Origin: Streptomyces sp. NBC_01276 | GTDB taxonomy: Bacteria; Actinomycetota; Actinomycetes; Streptomycetales; Streptomycetaceae | Reading direction: 5' to 3' | Assembly: GCF_041435355.1 (NCBI RefSeq) | Contig: NZ_CP108442.1 | Span: 5,516,501 to 5,580,500, forward strand | DNA: 64,000 nucleotides | Shown here: one piece after another, positions 8,182-17,779 of the stretch | How the letters are laid out: the number at the start of each line of letters is the position of its first letter | Numbering within the stretch: position 1 is the first letter of the stretch | Position numbers and translations under genes: made by a program | The notes under the pieces: model-generated | The model's input: only the letters and a program-made list of their open reading frames with translations | Database searches by the model: none | Told to the model about the DNA's origin: nothing

Positions 8182-9651
8182 TCACTGGCGGGGGAGCGTC
8201 TTGCCCGTCGTCGCGTCGACCACCTTCCGGTCGCCGAGCGGCTCGCGGAGCGTGGCCGACACGGTCATCTCCTGCGCCAGCATGATGCAGGCCCGCCCCT
8301 GCGGGTCCGGCGTCTCGGTGACCTTCACCAGCACCGACCCGGCCTCCTCCCGCGCGTCCAGGGCGTACGTGCTGCACGCCCCGCCCCAGAAGTTCACCGT
8401 CAGCTTCCGGTCGGCCTGCGCGTACGAGAACGCGGGCGCGGTCCTGTCCTGCGGGGGCACCGGGGCGCCGCCGCCGTCCTTGCCCGCCGGGGAGGCCACC
8501 GTGCGGCCCGCGGCGCCGTCCTTGCCGGCCACCTCGAACAGCCACGCCGGCACCAGGCCCCGTCCGCCGTCGACCGTCCCCGGGGCCAGCCCGAGCACGG
8601 CCCCCCGTACGGTCTCGGTCCGCGGGGGCTTCATCGGACGCGGCTCCGGGTTGCAGGGCAGGGTGTCCGTCGCACCCGTCGGCGTGTCCGGGGTCAACGG
8701 CACGGAGGTCGCGCAGCCGCTCGGGCCCGGCCCCGTGCCGTCGCCGCCCTTGCCGGCCGCGTTGAGCCGGGCCAGCGCCTCGTCGGCGCCGACCACCGGC
8801 TGCTCACCCGTGCGGACCGGGGCCTTGAGCTCGCCGCTGCCCGCCACCACCTTGGCGTCGGAGCCCACGCTCACGCGGGTGGACCAGCCCGTGGTGGGCA
8901 GCCCGCCCACCACCGGGTCGGCGCTCACCACCCGTACGGAACCCTGGAGCAGACGGGCGTCCTGCTTGGCGTCGCCCTGACCGGCGGCGGCCAGCACCGG
9001 GGCCGCGGCCGCCCTGGCCGCCTCCTCCGACACCGGTCCCGCCCCCGCGTCCGACCCGGCGACCGCGGACCCCTCCGCGGGACCCTGGGGGAGGGTGGCC
9101 GGGCCGCAGGTGTCCTTGCCGCGCACGCAGTCGTCCCCGGCGCCGCCGCCGTTCGTGGCGCCGCCCTGGAAGCGGGAGAAGCTCCACGTCCCGGGAGCCT
9201 TGCGGGTCACCGTGAGCCGGGGCCCCGAACCGTCGGCGGTCTCCCCGGCCTGCCACTGCTCGCCGTTCAGGCGCGGCGCGCCGGAGATCCCGAGGGCCTG
9301 GGCGAGCCGGGCCACCTCGTCGGAGGAGACCTCGCCGGACGCCGCGAAGGACGGCGCCCCGCCCGCCGGGGCCTGCGGCAGCTGCCCCTCGGCCCGGTAG
9401 GTGACCCCGGCGCCGGACGGATCCGGCTCCCCGGGCGCGATGCCGGGCCGGGACGGGGACCCCGTCGGGCGGGGCGCGATGGCCGCGCTGTCACTCGTAC
9501 GGGTTCCGCTGCCCGAGGCGTCTCCGTAGGCCGTGGACGCCCAGTACGCCGTACCACCGCCTGCCAGCAGGACGGCGGCGGCGATCGAGCCGATGGCCCA
9601 GGCCGGCCGCCGTCGTGTGGCGCGTGATGTGTCGGGTTGTTCGCTGGTCAC
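8182..9651 (-). CDS. Conserved actinobacterial anchored extracytoplasmic protein
   Basis: This 489-residue protein starts at GTG 9651 with GAAGGAG upstream. A basic N-terminus (TRRRPAW) precedes one membrane helix at about 18-38. The rest is a Gly/Pro/Ala/Thr-rich region and then a globular extracellular part, with linkers such as GAPVPPQDR. Cysteines are few and could pair (DDCVRGKDTCGP; GCATS; PCNPEP; GACSTY). No catalytic motif is recognised. It lies near erpA and the respiratory genes, but that does not indicate a role. Confidence 0.75.
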   Translation of the reverse strand: MTSEQPDTSRATRRRPAWAIGSIAAAVLLAGGGTAYWASTAYGDASGSGTRTSDSAAIAPRPTGSPSRPGIAPGEPDPSGAGVTYRAEGQLPQAPAGGAPSFAASGEVSSDEVARLAQALGISGAPRLNGEQWQAGETADGSGPRLTVTRKAPGTWSFSRFQGGATNGGGAGDDCVRGKDTCGPATLPQGPAEGSAVAGSDAGAGPVSEEAARAAAAPVLAAAGQGDAKQDARLLQGSVRVVSADPVVGGLPTTGWSTRVSVGSDAKVVAGSGELKAPVRTGEQPVVGADEALARLNAAGKGGDGTGPGPSGCATSVPLTPDTPTGATDTLPCNPEPRPMKPPRTETVRGAVLGLAPGTVDGGRGLVPAWLFEVAGKDGAAGRTVASPAGKDGGGAPVPPQDRTAPAFSYAQADRKLTVNFWGGACSTYALDAREEAGSVLVKVTETPDPQGRACIMLAQEMTVSATLREPLGDRKVVDATTGKTLPRQ

Positions 9652-9733
9652 CGCATCGCTCCTTCGCGTGTCCCGCCGTACGTGATGCGGGTGTGACGCG
9701 GCGGCCGCGAAACCGGTTCCCTCCCGGGGGCCC

Positions 9734-9949
9734 TCAGTCCCCGTAGGCGGCGGTGGAGGCGATCAGCCGGGCCGAGGCGGGCGGGACGCTGATGCCGTGG
9801 ATCTGCGAGGGCGCGACGCGGACCGGGCGCGGCTCGTGCGGGACGGGCCAGTGCGGTGCCATCCGGGCGCAGTCGCCCAGCAGCCGGGCGAAGCCGGGGC
9901 GGGCGCCGGCGGTGGGTTCTGCGTACCCGAAGCCATCGGTATAGGTCAT
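9734..9949 (-). CDS. Small conserved hypothetical protein
   Basis: A 71-residue soluble protein rich in Pro, Ala and His/Trp (PHWPVPHEPRPVRVAPS) with no recognised domain. The ATG at 9949 has TACCGT on the minus strand (9961-9956) exactly 6 nt upstream and no Shine-Dalgarno sequence, so it would be leaderless. This promoter-start arrangement is the main support that it is real. It is divergent from the PfkB kinase gene. Confidence 0.55.
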   Translation of the reverse strand: MTYTDGFGYAEPTAGARPGFARLLGDCARMAPHWPVPHEPRPVRVAPSQIHGISVPPASARLIASTAAYGD

Positions 9950-10081
9950 GGGGGCACGGTAGGCACGCCAAAGCGGGCGAAGGAAGTCCTACTACGGGGT
10001 AGTTTCGACGGGTCGGCCCACTGCCGTGGACCGGGTAGTTTTGACTGTCCCCTCGCCGTCCTCCGCAGGAGCATCCACGCC

Positions 10082-11059
10082 GTGCGCATCGCAGTCACCG
10101 GCTCCATCGCCACCGACCACCTCATGACCTTCCCGGGCCGCTTCGCCGACCAGTTCGTCGCCGACCAGCTCCACACGGTCTCCCTCTCCTTCCTCGTCGA
10201 CAACCTCGACGTACGGCGGGGCGGTGTCGGCCCGAACATCTGCTTCGGCATGGGGCAGCTGGGAAGCCGCCCGATCCTGGTCGGCGCCGCCGGCTCGGAC
10301 TTCGACGAGTACCGCGCCTGGCTGGACCGCCACGGGGTCGACACCGAGTCGGTGCGGATCTCCGAGGTGCTGCACACCGCGCGCTTCGTCTGCACCACGG
10401 ACTCCGACCACAACCAGATCGGCTCCTTCTACACGGGCGCGATGAGCGAGGCCCGCCAGATCGAGCTGAAGGCCGTCGCCGACCGGGTGGGCGGGCTGGA
10501 CCTCGTCCTCATCGGCGCCGACGACCCCGAGGCGATGCTCCGCCACACGGAGGAGTGCCGGACGCGGGGGATCCCCTTCGCCGCCGACTTCTCGCAGCAG
10601 ATCGCGCGGATGGACGGCGAGAACATCCGCACCCTGATGGAGGGTGCGACGTACCTCTTCTCGAACGAGTACGAGAAGGGGCTCATCGAGTCGAAGTCCG
10701 GCTGGACCGACGCGGAGATCCTCGCCAAGGTCGGCACCCGCGTCACCACGCTGGGCGCGCAGGGCGTTCGGATCGAGCGGGCCGGGCAGGAGCCGGTCGT
10801 CGTCGGCTGCCCGGAGGAGACCGCGAAGGTCGACCCCACCGGTGTCGGCGACGCGTTCCGCGCGGGGTTCCTGACGGGGCTCGGCTGGGGCGTCGGGCTG
10901 GAGCGGGCGGCGCAGCTGGGCTGCATGCTCGCGACGCTGGTCATCGAGACCCTCGGCACCCAGGAGTACACGCTGGCGCGCGCGCACTTCATGGAGCGCT
11001 TCACGAAGGCCTACGGCGAAGCGGCGGCCGCGGAGGTCCGCGCCCACCTTCCCGCCTGA
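10082..11059 (+). CDS. PfkB-family carbohydrate/nucleoside kinase
   Basis: A 325-residue ribokinase-like sugar kinase starting at GTG 10082, with AGGAG 10 nt upstream. The N-terminal motif RRGGVGPNICFGMGQLG binds the sugar. The C-terminal DPTGVGDAFRAGF is the PfkB signature 2 with the catalytic Asp and anion hole. TLGAQGVRIERAG is typical of the ATP-binding part. The family includes adenosine kinases, ribokinases and fructokinases; the sequence resembles those annotated as adenosine-kinase-like in actinobacteria, but the substrate cannot be fixed from sequence. A strong terminator follows at 11071. Confidence 0.85.
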   Translation: MRIAVTGSIATDHLMTFPGRFADQFVADQLHTVSLSFLVDNLDVRRGGVGPNICFGMGQLGSRPILVGAAGSDFDEYRAWLDRHGVDTESVRISEVLHTARFVCTTDSDHNQIGSFYTGAMSEARQIELKAVADRVGGLDLVLIGADDPEAMLRHTEECRTRGIPFAADFSQQIARMDGENIRTLMEGATYLFSNEYEKGLIESKSGWTDAEILAKVGTRVTTLGAQGVRIERAGQEPVVVGCPEETAKVDPTGVGDAFRAGFLTGLGWGVGLERAAQLGCMLATLVIETLGTQEYTLARAHFMERFTKAYGEAAAAEVRAHLPA

Positions 11060-11070
11060 CGCGTCTCCCG

Positions 11071-11110
11071 CCCGGGGCGGCGACGGGGGGCTCCCCGTCG
11101 CCGCCCCGGG
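11071..11110. terminator. Terminator between the PfkB kinase and NifS-TusA genes
   Basis: An 18-bp perfect stem (11071-11088 with 11093-11110) with a 4-nt loop between convergent genes. Confidence 0.85.
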
Positions 11111-11149
11111 GCCCGCACCGTCCTCGGGGCGGTCCGGCGGGCGGCCGGG

Positions 11150-12529
11150 TCAGGCGGTGCGGCGGACCGTGTAGGCCGTGCCGACGGGACGGGGGGACTC
11201 GCCGAGGTAGGCGTGCCCCCGCATCGCGCACCACGCCGGGATGTCCAGCCGGGCCACCTCGTCGTCCGACAGGACGGTGACGGTGCCGCCCACCGGGACC
11301 CGCCCGATGGCGCGGGCGAGCTCGATCACCGGCTGCGGGCAGCGCAGGCCGAGGGCGTCGAGTTCCAGGGACTCCGCCACCGGGGCGACGGAAGCCGGTT
11401 CGCCCGCGCCCAGCTTCTCGCGGATCCCGGCCACCGCCCCCGGCAGCACCTCCAGGAAACCGTTGACCTCGTCCGCCGAGGTCCCCATCGGCAGGGACAC
11501 CCGTACGTTTCCCTCCGACAGCACTCCCATCGCCCGCAGCACGTGACTGGGGGTCAGGGTGGAGCTGGTGCAGGAGGACCCGGAGGAGACCGAGTACCCG
11601 GCGCGGTCCAGCTCGTGGAGCAGGGTCTCGCCGTCCACGTACAGGCAGGAGAAGGTCACCAGGTGCGGGAGCCGGCGCTCGGCGTCGCCCACCACCTCCA
11701 CGTCCGGCACCAGCCGGGCCACCCGGCGCCGGATCCGGTCGACCAGCACCCGCAGCCGTGCCGCCTCCGCCTCGGCCTCGGCCCGTACCGCCCGCAGGGA
11801 GGCGGCCGCCGCGACGATCGCGGGGAGGTTGGCGAAGCCGGGGGAGCGGCCCGACTCCCTTTCGTCGGCGGGGCCTTGGGGTGCGAAGCGGACCCCCTTG
11901 CGGACGGCGAGCAGCCCGACCCCGGGCGGCCCGCCCCACTTGTGGGCGCTCGCCGCGAGGAGCGACCAGGCGCCGTCCACCCGGCCCCACCCCAGGGACT
12001 GCGCCGCGTCCACGAGCAGCGGCACCCCGGCGGCCGCGCAGACCTCGGCGACCTCCGCCACCGGCTGGACCGTGCCCACCTCGTGGTTGGCCGACTGGAG
12101 GCAGGCCAGAGCGGTGCCGGAGCCGAGGGCGGCCGCGTACCCGTCGGGCGAGACGGCGCCCAGCCGGTCGACCGGAACCTCCGTCACCGTGCCCCCGGCG
12201 GCCGCGTGCGCGTCCGCCGCGTGCAGTACAGAACTGTGTTCGACCGCCGATACGACCAGATGACCGCCGACGCGCCGGCGCCCCGCCAGGGCTCCCGCCA
12301 CCCCCGTGTGAACCGCGTGCGTCCCCGATGGAGTGAACACGAGCTCGTCGGCCCGGCATCCCACGGCATCGGCCGCCGCCTCCCGCGCCGCGTCCAGCAG
12401 CAGCCGGGCGCGCCGCCCCTCCCGGTACAGCCGGGCCGGATCCGCCCAGCCCTCGTCGAGGGCGGCCTGCAGCGCCTGACGGGCCACGGGGTGCAGCGGG
12501 GCAGCGGACGCGGTGTCGAAGTAGGGCAT
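11150..12529 (-). CDS. Cysteine desulfurase fused to a TusA sulfur carrier
   Basis: The protein has 459 residues. Residues 1-375 are a class V PLP aminotransferase of the NifS/IscS type: NHEVGTVQP (148-156), DAAQ (174-177), PLP lysine K197 in SAHKWGGPPG, and the persulfide cysteine C320 in SSGSSCTSS. Residues about 387-459 are a TusA/SirA domain with the CPQP motif (C397). A desulfurase and its acceptor in one chain should pass sulfur from cysteine directly to the carrier, for tRNA thiolation, cofactors or Fe-S work. TAGCGT lies 6 nt before the ATG, so the message is probably leaderless. It is divergent from ctaC. Confidence 0.88.
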   Translation of the reverse strand: MPYFDTASAAPLHPVARQALQAALDEGWADPARLYREGRRARLLLDAAREAAADAVGCRADELVFTPSGTHAVHTGVAGALAGRRRVGGHLVVSAVEHSSVLHAADAHAAAGGTVTEVPVDRLGAVSPDGYAAALGSGTALACLQSANHEVGTVQPVAEVAEVCAAAGVPLLVDAAQSLGWGRVDGAWSLLAASAHKWGGPPGVGLLAVRKGVRFAPQGPADERESGRSPGFANLPAIVAAAASLRAVRAEAEAEAARLRVLVDRIRRRVARLVPDVEVVGDAERRLPHLVTFSCLYVDGETLLHELDRAGYSVSSGSSCTSSTLTPSHVLRAMGVLSEGNVRVSLPMGTSADEVNGFLEVLPGAVAGIREKLGAGEPASVAPVAESLELDALGLRCPQPVIELARAIGRVPVGGTVTVLSDDEVARLDIPAWCAMRGHAYLGESPRPVGTAYTVRRTA

Positions 12530-12703
12530 CCGGCCACGCTAACCGGAGGCCTCGGACGGCCGGGGTCAGGGGCCGTCAGATGTCGTCCGGAGCCCGCCAT
12601 TCAGGGCCGGATGGCCCGTCCCCCGTACGGCGGATCCATCCCTTCGGGGGCAGTAGCGGCGCGTTGGGCACCCTCCCCGCGCGACCCCAAATAGCGTCCA
12701 GTA

Positions 12704-12732
12704 GGGTTTGGTCCGCATAAACATCCAAACCC
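12704..12732. promoter_or_regulatory. Inverted repeat upstream of ctaC
   Basis: GGGTTTGG (12704-12711) and CCAAACCC (12725-12732) form an 8-bp inverted repeat with a 13-bp A+T-rich spacer, 81 bp before ctaC. A TAGGGT overlaps the left arm (12702-12707). It is a candidate operator for the cytochrome oxidase operon. Confidence 0.45.
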
Positions 12733-12812
12733 CTGCCTGCGTCAGGGCCGGCGACCGACCCGAACACGGCCGCGGCCGGCCGCGCGGGCCGAGACTCTCG
12801 GGAAGGCGCTAC

Positions 12813-13784
12813 GTGAGTCCCTACGGCTCCGACCGCTCGCCGCGGCGCCCGATGCGGCGGAAGCTGCTGCAGGCGCTGACTGCGGGCGTGGTCCTGGCGA
12901 CCGCCACTGGTTGCTCGTACAACTGGCAAGACTTCCCCCGCCTCGGAATGCCCTATCCGGTCACGGAGGAGGCGCCTCGCATCCTGTCCCTGTGGCAGGG
13001 GTCGTGGGCAGCTGCTCTCATCACGGGCATCCTGGTGTGGGGCCTGATCATCTGGAGCATCATCTTCCACCGGCGCAGCCGGACGAAGATCGAGGTCCCC
13101 GCGCAGACCCGGTACAACATGCCCATCGAGGCGCTGTACACCGTGGTCCCGCTCATCATCGTCTCGGTGCTCTTCTACTTCACCGCGCGTGACGAGTCGA
13201 AGCTGCTCGCCCTCACCAAGCCGGCCCACACGATCAACGTGGTCGGCTTCCAGTGGAGCTGGGGCTTCAACTACGTCGAGAACGTCGACGGCGATGCGGC
13301 CACCCCGAAGGCGGGCGAGGTCCCCAAGGAGATCGCCACCATTCCGGACCGCTTCACCAAGGACTTCCCCAAGGGCGCCGAAGGCGTCTACGAGAAGGGC
13401 GTCCCCGGCGACCGGAACCCGGAGACCAACAACCCGGGACCGACCCTCTACCTCCCCAAGGGCGAGAAGGTCCGCTTCATCCTGTCGTCGAACGACGTCA
13501 TCCACTCCTTCTGGGTGGTGCCCTTCCTGTTCAAGCAGGACGTCATCCCCGGCCACACCAACGTCTTCGAGGTGACCCCTTCGCAGGAGGGCATCTTCAT
13601 GGGCAAGTGCGCCGAGCTCTGCGGTGTCGACCACTCCCGGATGCTCTTCAACGTGAAGGTCGTCTCGCCGGAGGAGTACCGGGCGCACCTGAAGCTGCTG
13701 GCGGAGAAGGGGCAGACCGGCTTCCTCCCGGCCGGCATCAAGCAGACTGACCCGGCCCGGAATGCGGAAGTGAACAAACTGTGA
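12813..13784 (+). CDS. ctaC: Cytochrome c oxidase subunit II
   Basis: Subunit II of the aa3 oxidase takes electrons through the binuclear CuA site. The protein has 323 residues from GTG 12813 (GGGAAGG upstream). A lipoprotein signal ends in ATGC (C34). Two membrane helices lie at about 57-80 and 100-120. The cupredoxin domain carries the CuA set: a His in [11 protein letters not shown], and C266, C270, H274 and M277 in [12 protein letters not shown]. An aromatic FQWSWGFNY stretch serves electron entry. The stop overlaps the ctaD start by 4 bp (GTGA), so the two are translationally coupled. Confidence 0.95.
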   Translation: MSPYGSDRSPRRPMRRKLLQALTAGVVLATATGCSYNWQDFPRLGMPYPVTEEAPRILSLWQGSWAAALITGILVWGLIIWSIIFHRRSRTKIEVPAQTRYNMPIEALYTVVPLIIVSVLFYFTARDESKLLALTKPAHTINVVGFQWSWGFNYVENVDGDAATPKAGEVPKEIATIPDRFTKDFPKGAEGVYEKGVPGDRNPETNNPGPTLYLPKGEKVRFILSSNDVIHSFWVVPFLFKQDVIPGHTNVFEVTPSQEGIFMGKCAELCGVDHSRMLFNVKVVSPEEYRAHLKLLAEKGQTGFLPAGIKQTDPARNAEVNKL

Positions 13785-15511
13785 GCATCCTCAACGAATC
13801 CCAGGGTGCCGCCGCCGACTCGTATGAGAACGAGCTGCCGGTGCGGCGCAAGCAGCCGGGCAACGTGGTCGTGAAGTGGCTGACCACGACCGACCACAAG
13901 ACCATCGGCACGATGTACCTGGTCACGTCGTTCGTGTTCTTCATCATCGGCGGGATCATGGCGCTGTTCATGCGCGCCGAGCTGGCCCGTCCGGGCACGC
14001 AGATCATGTCGAACGAACAGTTCAACCAGGCCTTCACCATGCATGGCACGATCATGCTGCTGATGTTCGCCACCCCGCTGTTCGCCGGCTTCGCGAACTG
14101 GATCATGCCGCTGCAGATCGGCGCGCCCGACGTGGCGTTCCCGCGGCTGAACATGTTCGCGTACTGGCTGTACCTCTTCGGCTCGTCCATCGCGGTGGCC
14201 GGCTTCGTCACCCCCTCGGGTGCGGCCGACTTCGGCTGGTTCGCCTACTCCCCGCTGTCGGACGCCGTCCGCTCGCCGGGCATCGGCGCCGACATGTGGA
14301 TCATGGGTCTGGCCTTCTCCGGCTTCGGCACGATCCTCGGCTCGGTCAACTTCATCACCACGATCATCTGCATGCGCGCTCCCGGCATGACGATGTTCCG
14401 CATGCCGATCTTCACCTGGAACGTGCTGCTGACCGGTGTCCTGGTCCTGCTCGCCTTCCCGGTGCTGGCCGCCGCGCTGTTCGCGCTGGAGGCCGACCGC
14501 AAGTTCGGTGCGCACGTGTTCGACGCGGCCAACGGCGGCGCCTTGCTGTGGCAACACCTCTTCTGGTTCTTCGGGCACCCAGAGGTGTACATCATCGCGC
14601 TACCGTTCTTCGGGATCATTTCCGAGGTCATCCCGGTCTTCTCCCGCAAGCCGATGTTCGGTTACATCGGTCTGATCGCGGCGACGATCTCGATCGCCGG
14701 CCTCTCGGTGACCGTGTGGGCCCACCACATGTACGTGACCGGCGGCGTGCTCCTTCCGTTCTTCTCGTTCATGACCTTCCTGATCGCGGTACCGACCGGT
14801 GTGAAGTTCTTCAACTGGATCGGCACCATGTGGAAGGGCTCGCTGTCCTTCGAGACCCCGATGCTCTGGGCCATCGGCTTCCTGATCACCTTCACGTTCG
14901 GTGGTCTGACCGGTGTCATCCTGGCCTCGCCCCCGATGGACTTCCACGTCTCCGACTCGTACTTCGTCGTCGCGCACTTCCACTACGTCATCTTCGGCAC
15001 CGTGGTCTTCGCGATGTTCTCCGGCTTCCACTTCTGGTGGCCGAAGTTCACGGGCAAGATGCTGGACGAGCGCCTCGGCAAGATCACCTTCTGGACGCTG
15101 TTCGTCGGCTTCCACGGCACCTTCCTGGTCCAGCACTGGCTGGGTGTCGAGGGCATGCCGCGTCGTTACGCGGACTACCTCGCCGCCGACGGCTTCACGA
15201 CGCTGAACACGATCTCCACGATCAGCTCGTTCCTGCTCGGCCTGTCGATGCTGCCCTTCATGTACAACGTCTGGAAGACGGCGAAGTACGGGAAGAAGAT
15301 CGAGGTCGACGACCCGTGGGGCTACGGCCGTTCGCTGGAGTGGGCGACCTCCTGCCCGCCGCCGCGGCACAACTTCCTCACCCTGCCGCGGATCCGTTCC
15401 GAATCCCCGGCGTTCGACCTGCACCACCCGGAGATCGCGGCCCTCGACCACCTCGAGGACCACAGCACCGGCACCAAGGCCGTCACCGGTGGCAAGGAGG
15501 CCGGCAAGTGA
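13781..15511 (+). CDS. ctaD: Cytochrome c oxidase subunit I
   Basis: This is the 576-residue catalytic subunit with heme a, heme a3 and CuB, reducing oxygen and pumping protons. About 12 helices are visible. [14 protein letters not shown] holds a heme a ligand. [23 protein letters not shown] holds the CuB His and the cross-linked Tyr. [10 protein letters not shown] gives the two CuB histidines, and [15 protein letters not shown] gives the heme a3 and heme a histidines. It overlaps ctaC and ctaF by 4 bp at each end, forming a tight ctaCDF operon. Confidence 0.97.
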   Translation: MSILNESQGAAADSYENELPVRRKQPGNVVVKWLTTTDHKTIGTMYLVTSFVFFIIGGIMALFMRAELARPGTQIMSNEQFNQAFTMHGTIMLLMFATPLFAGFANWIMPLQIGAPDVAFPRLNMFAYWLYLFGSSIAVAGFVTPSGAADFGWFAYSPLSDAVRSPGIGADMWIMGLAFSGFGTILGSVNFITTIICMRAPGMTMFRMPIFTWNVLLTGVLVLLAFPVLAAALFALEADRKFGAHVFDAANGGALLWQHLFWFFGHPEVYIIALPFFGIISEVIPVFSRKPMFGYIGLIAATISIAGLSVTVWAHHMYVTGGVLLPFFSFMTFLIAVPTGVKFFNWIGTMWKGSLSFETPMLWAIGFLITFTFGGLTGVILASPPMDFHVSDSYFVVAHFHYVIFGTVVFAMFSGFHFWWPKFTGKMLDERLGKITFWTLFVGFHGTFLVQHWLGVEGMPRRYADYLAADGFTTLNTISTISSFLLGLSMLPFMYNVWKTAKYGKKIEVDDPWGYGRSLEWATSCPPPRHNFLTLPRIRSESPAFDLHHPEIAALDHLEDHSTGTKAVTGGKEAGK

Positions 15512-15906
15512 AGATCCAGGGCAAGATGTTCCTCTGGCTCGCCGCCTTCATCCTGATCATGACCGTCGTGTACGGCGTCTGGTCGAAGGAGCCGGTCGGA
15601 ACCACCGCTCTCGCGCTGGCCTTCGGCCTGAGCGCCATGATCGGCTACTACCTGGCCTTCACGGCCAAGCGCGTGGACGAGATGGCCCAGGACAACCTGG
15701 AGGCCGAGGTCGCCGACGAGGCGGGCGAGCTGGGGTTCTTCTCCCCGCACAGCTGGCAGCCGCTCTCGCTGGCCGTCGGCGGCGCCTTCGCCTTCATGGG
15801 CGTCATCTTCGGCTGGTGGCTGATGTACTTCTCGGCGCCGCTGATCCTGATCGGTCTGTGGGGCTGGGTGTACGAGTACTACCGCGGTGAGAACGCGAAC
15901 CAGTAG
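15508..15906 (+). CDS. ctaF: Cytochrome c oxidase subunit IV (actinobacterial)
   Basis: A 132-residue membrane protein starting at GTG 15508, which overlaps the ctaD stop by 4 bp. It has four hydrophobic segments (about 5-24, 33-52, 84-103, 107-122) and a short acidic loop after the second ([20 protein letters not shown]). It is the small actinobacterial subunit IV of the bc1-aa3 supercomplex. The operon ends at a hairpin 24 bp downstream. Confidence 0.9.
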   Translation: MKIQGKMFLWLAAFILIMTVVYGVWSKEPVGTTALALAFGLSAMIGYYLAFTAKRVDEMAQDNLEAEVADEAGELGFFSPHSWQPLSLAVGGAFAFMGVIFGWWLMYFSAPLILIGLWGWVYEYYRGENANQ

Positions 15907-15929
15907 TTCGCGGCCGTACAGCAGGACCT

Positions 15930-15969
15930 GAGGGGCCCGGACACCTTTTCGGAGGAGTCCGGGCCCCTC
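15930..15969 (+). terminator. ctaCDF terminator
   Basis: A 13-bp perfect stem (15930-15942 with 15957-15969) with a 14-nt loop, followed by GTTTGC. Confidence 0.8.
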
Positions 15970-16022
15970 GTTTGCAGTCACCCCGCGCGCCGTAATTGTC
16001 ATATCTTCATAGCGTTGGTCGC

Positions 16023-17270
16023 ATGAACCACTCACCGCGTCTTTGGACGGTACTCAGCTGCTCCCTGCTGGTCGCGTCCCTCGGGGCCGGCGCCACCGCA
16101 TGCGGGTCCGGCGAGAAGAACCCGCTGTCTGTCCGCCCGTACGACGCGGGCGAGCACGTCGCCTTCAACCAGGCCACCGGCGGCCGCCCCGCCGACCCCG
16201 ACAAGCCGCTCGAAGTCACCGTCAAGGGCACGACCGCGCGCATCACCGACGTGACGGCGGTGGACACCCACGGACGGCGCCTGGCGGGTGAACTCTCCGC
16301 CAAGGGCGACCGTTGGCACAGCACCGTCCCCATGGCCGCGGGCGTGCGCTACACGGTCACTGTGAGCACGGAGGACGAACGCGGCGCTCCAGGGCAGCGC
16401 ACGCTGGCTTTCGACACCACCCCGGCCAAGAAGGTCCTCAAGGTCGAATTCGGCCCGGACGAGGGCAAGTACGGCGTCGGACAGCCCATCACGGCCGAAC
16501 TCAACGAGCCGGTCAAGGACAAGGCCGCCCGCGCCATCATCGAACGGGCCCTGGTCGTCGACACGCCGGACAACGTCGAGGGCGCCTGGTACTGGGTGGA
16601 CGACAAGAACCTGCACTACCGCCCGAAGGACTACTGGCCCGCCAACTCCACCGTCTCCGTGCAGAGCAACCTGGAGGGCGTCAGGATCTCCGACGAGCTC
16701 CACGGGGCCGCCTCCAAGCCGCTGAAGCTGGAGATCGGGGACCGGGTGGAGGTCACCACGGACGCCTCCTCGCACTACCTCACGTTCAAGCGCAACGGAG
16801 AAGTGATCAACACCATTCCGGTGACCACCGGAAAGCCCGGCTTCTCCACCCGCAACGGGGTCAAGGTGGTACTGGGCAAGCAGTACTTCGTCCAGATGCG
16901 CGGCGACACCGTCGGCATCGGCGGCAGCGAGTACTACAACCTGCCCGTCTACTACGCCACCCGGGTGACGTGGAGCGGCGAGTACGTCCACGCCGCGCCG
17001 TGGTCGGTCGGCTCCCAGGGCTACGAGAACGTCAGCCACGGGTGCACCGGCATGAGCACCGGCAACGCCGCCTGGTTCTACGAGAACATCACCGAGGGCG
17101 ACATCGTCCGTGTGATCAACAGCATCGGCGACGACATGGACACCTTCGGGAACGGCTACGGCGACTGGAACATGGACTGGAAGGACTGGCGCGAGGGAAG
17201 CGCCCTCCTGAAGGGTACCCAGGAGGGCCGCAGCCCCATGGACCAAGCCCGCCTCAGGCCCCAGGTCTGA
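16023..17270 (+). CDS. L,D-transpeptidase lipoprotein (YkuD domain)
   Basis: The product is a 415-residue cell-wall enzyme that makes 3-3 peptidoglycan cross-links. A lipoprotein signal ends near GATACGS. Two Ig-like (Big-type) domains follow at about 45-245. The YkuD domain then carries EYVHAAPWS and the catalytic SHGCTGMSTGNAAWFY, and a Trp-rich C-terminal tail follows. This layout matches mycobacterial LdtMt2-type enzymes. I chose the ATG at 16023 over a TTG at 15996 because TAGCGT (16010-16015) lies 7 nt before it, implying a leaderless transcript. It sits between the two parts of the oxidase gene set. Confidence 0.92.
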   Translation: MNHSPRLWTVLSCSLLVASLGAGATACGSGEKNPLSVRPYDAGEHVAFNQATGGRPADPDKPLEVTVKGTTARITDVTAVDTHGRRLAGELSAKGDRWHSTVPMAAGVRYTVTVSTEDERGAPGQRTLAFDTTPAKKVLKVEFGPDEGKYGVGQPITAELNEPVKDKAARAIIERALVVDTPDNVEGAWYWVDDKNLHYRPKDYWPANSTVSVQSNLEGVRISDELHGAASKPLKLEIGDRVEVTTDASSHYLTFKRNGEVINTIPVTTGKPGFSTRNGVKVVLGKQYFVQMRGDTVGIGGSEYYNLPVYYATRVTWSGEYVHAAPWSVGSQGYENVSHGCTGMSTGNAAWFYENITEGDIVRVINSIGDDMDTFGNGYGDWNMDWKDWREGSALLKGTQEGRSPMDQARLRPQV

Positions 17271-17293
17271 GCCCCACGGCCGGCTGGGCCGAA

Positions 17294-17317
17294 GGGGCCG
17301 CCGACGCGGGCGGCCCC
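17294..17317. terminator. Terminator between the L,D-transpeptidase and receiver genes
   Basis: A 9-bp stem (17294-17302 with 17309-17317) with a 6-nt loop between convergent genes. Confidence 0.6.
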
Positions 17318-17343
17318 GGAGGCGAAGCCGGCCGGAGAACCGC

Positions 17344-17748
17344 TCAGGCGGCGCTGGAGTTCAGCCGGGTCCGCAACACGCCCGCCAGGGCCTCCGGGAA
17401 CTCGACCGGGTCCACCGGAAGGGTGACGGCGGCGTCCGCGCGGCTCCAGGTGGCCAGCCAGGCGTCCTGGGGGCGCCCCATCAGCAGCAGCACCGGGGGA
17501 CACCGGAAGATCTCGTCCTTGATCTGCCGGCACACACCCATGCCCCCGGCGGGGACGGCCTCCCCGTCCAGTACACAGGCGTCGATGCCGCCCGCGTCCA
17601 GCTCCTTGAGGACCGCCGGAAGCGTCGCGCACTCCAGGAACTCCACCGGCGGCAGGTCGGCCGCCGGCCTGCGCCCGGCCGCCAGCCGCACCTGCTCCCG
17701 GGTGCCCGCGTCGTCGCTGTAGACCAGAACCCGCGCAGTCGCCCGCAT
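17344..17748 (-). CDS. Degenerate stand-alone receiver-domain protein
   Basis: This 134-residue protein has the receiver fold with an acidic patch (S11-D12-D13) and D61 in CVLDGEAVPAGG at the phospho-acceptor position. The usual switch lysine is missing, because the expected KP reads LP in AAVTLPVDPVEF. It has no output domain. It is therefore likely a pseudo-receiver or protein-protein switch. GGAGGAACGAA before the ATG is an excellent ribosome site. Its promoter region has a run of CACGTG-type palindromes. It is divergent from ctaE, so a respiratory role is possible but unproven. Confidence 0.75.
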   Translation of the reverse strand: MRATARVLVYSDDAGTREQVRLAAGRRPAADLPPVEFLECATLPAVLKELDAGGIDACVLDGEAVPAGGMGVCRQIKDEIFRCPPVLLLMGRPQDAWLATWSRADAAVTLPVDPVEFPEALAGVLRTRLNSSAA

Positions 17749-17758
17749 TTCGTTCCTC

Positions 17759-17779
17759 CACGTGTCACGTGAATCACGT
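17759..17779. promoter_or_regulatory. Overlapping CACGTG palindromes upstream of the receiver gene
   Basis: CACGTG (17759-17764), TCACGTGA (17765-17772) and the 13-bp ACGTGA-A-TCACGT (17767-17779) lie within 21 bp, 11-31 bp upstream of the minus-strand start codon. Confidence 0.5.
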
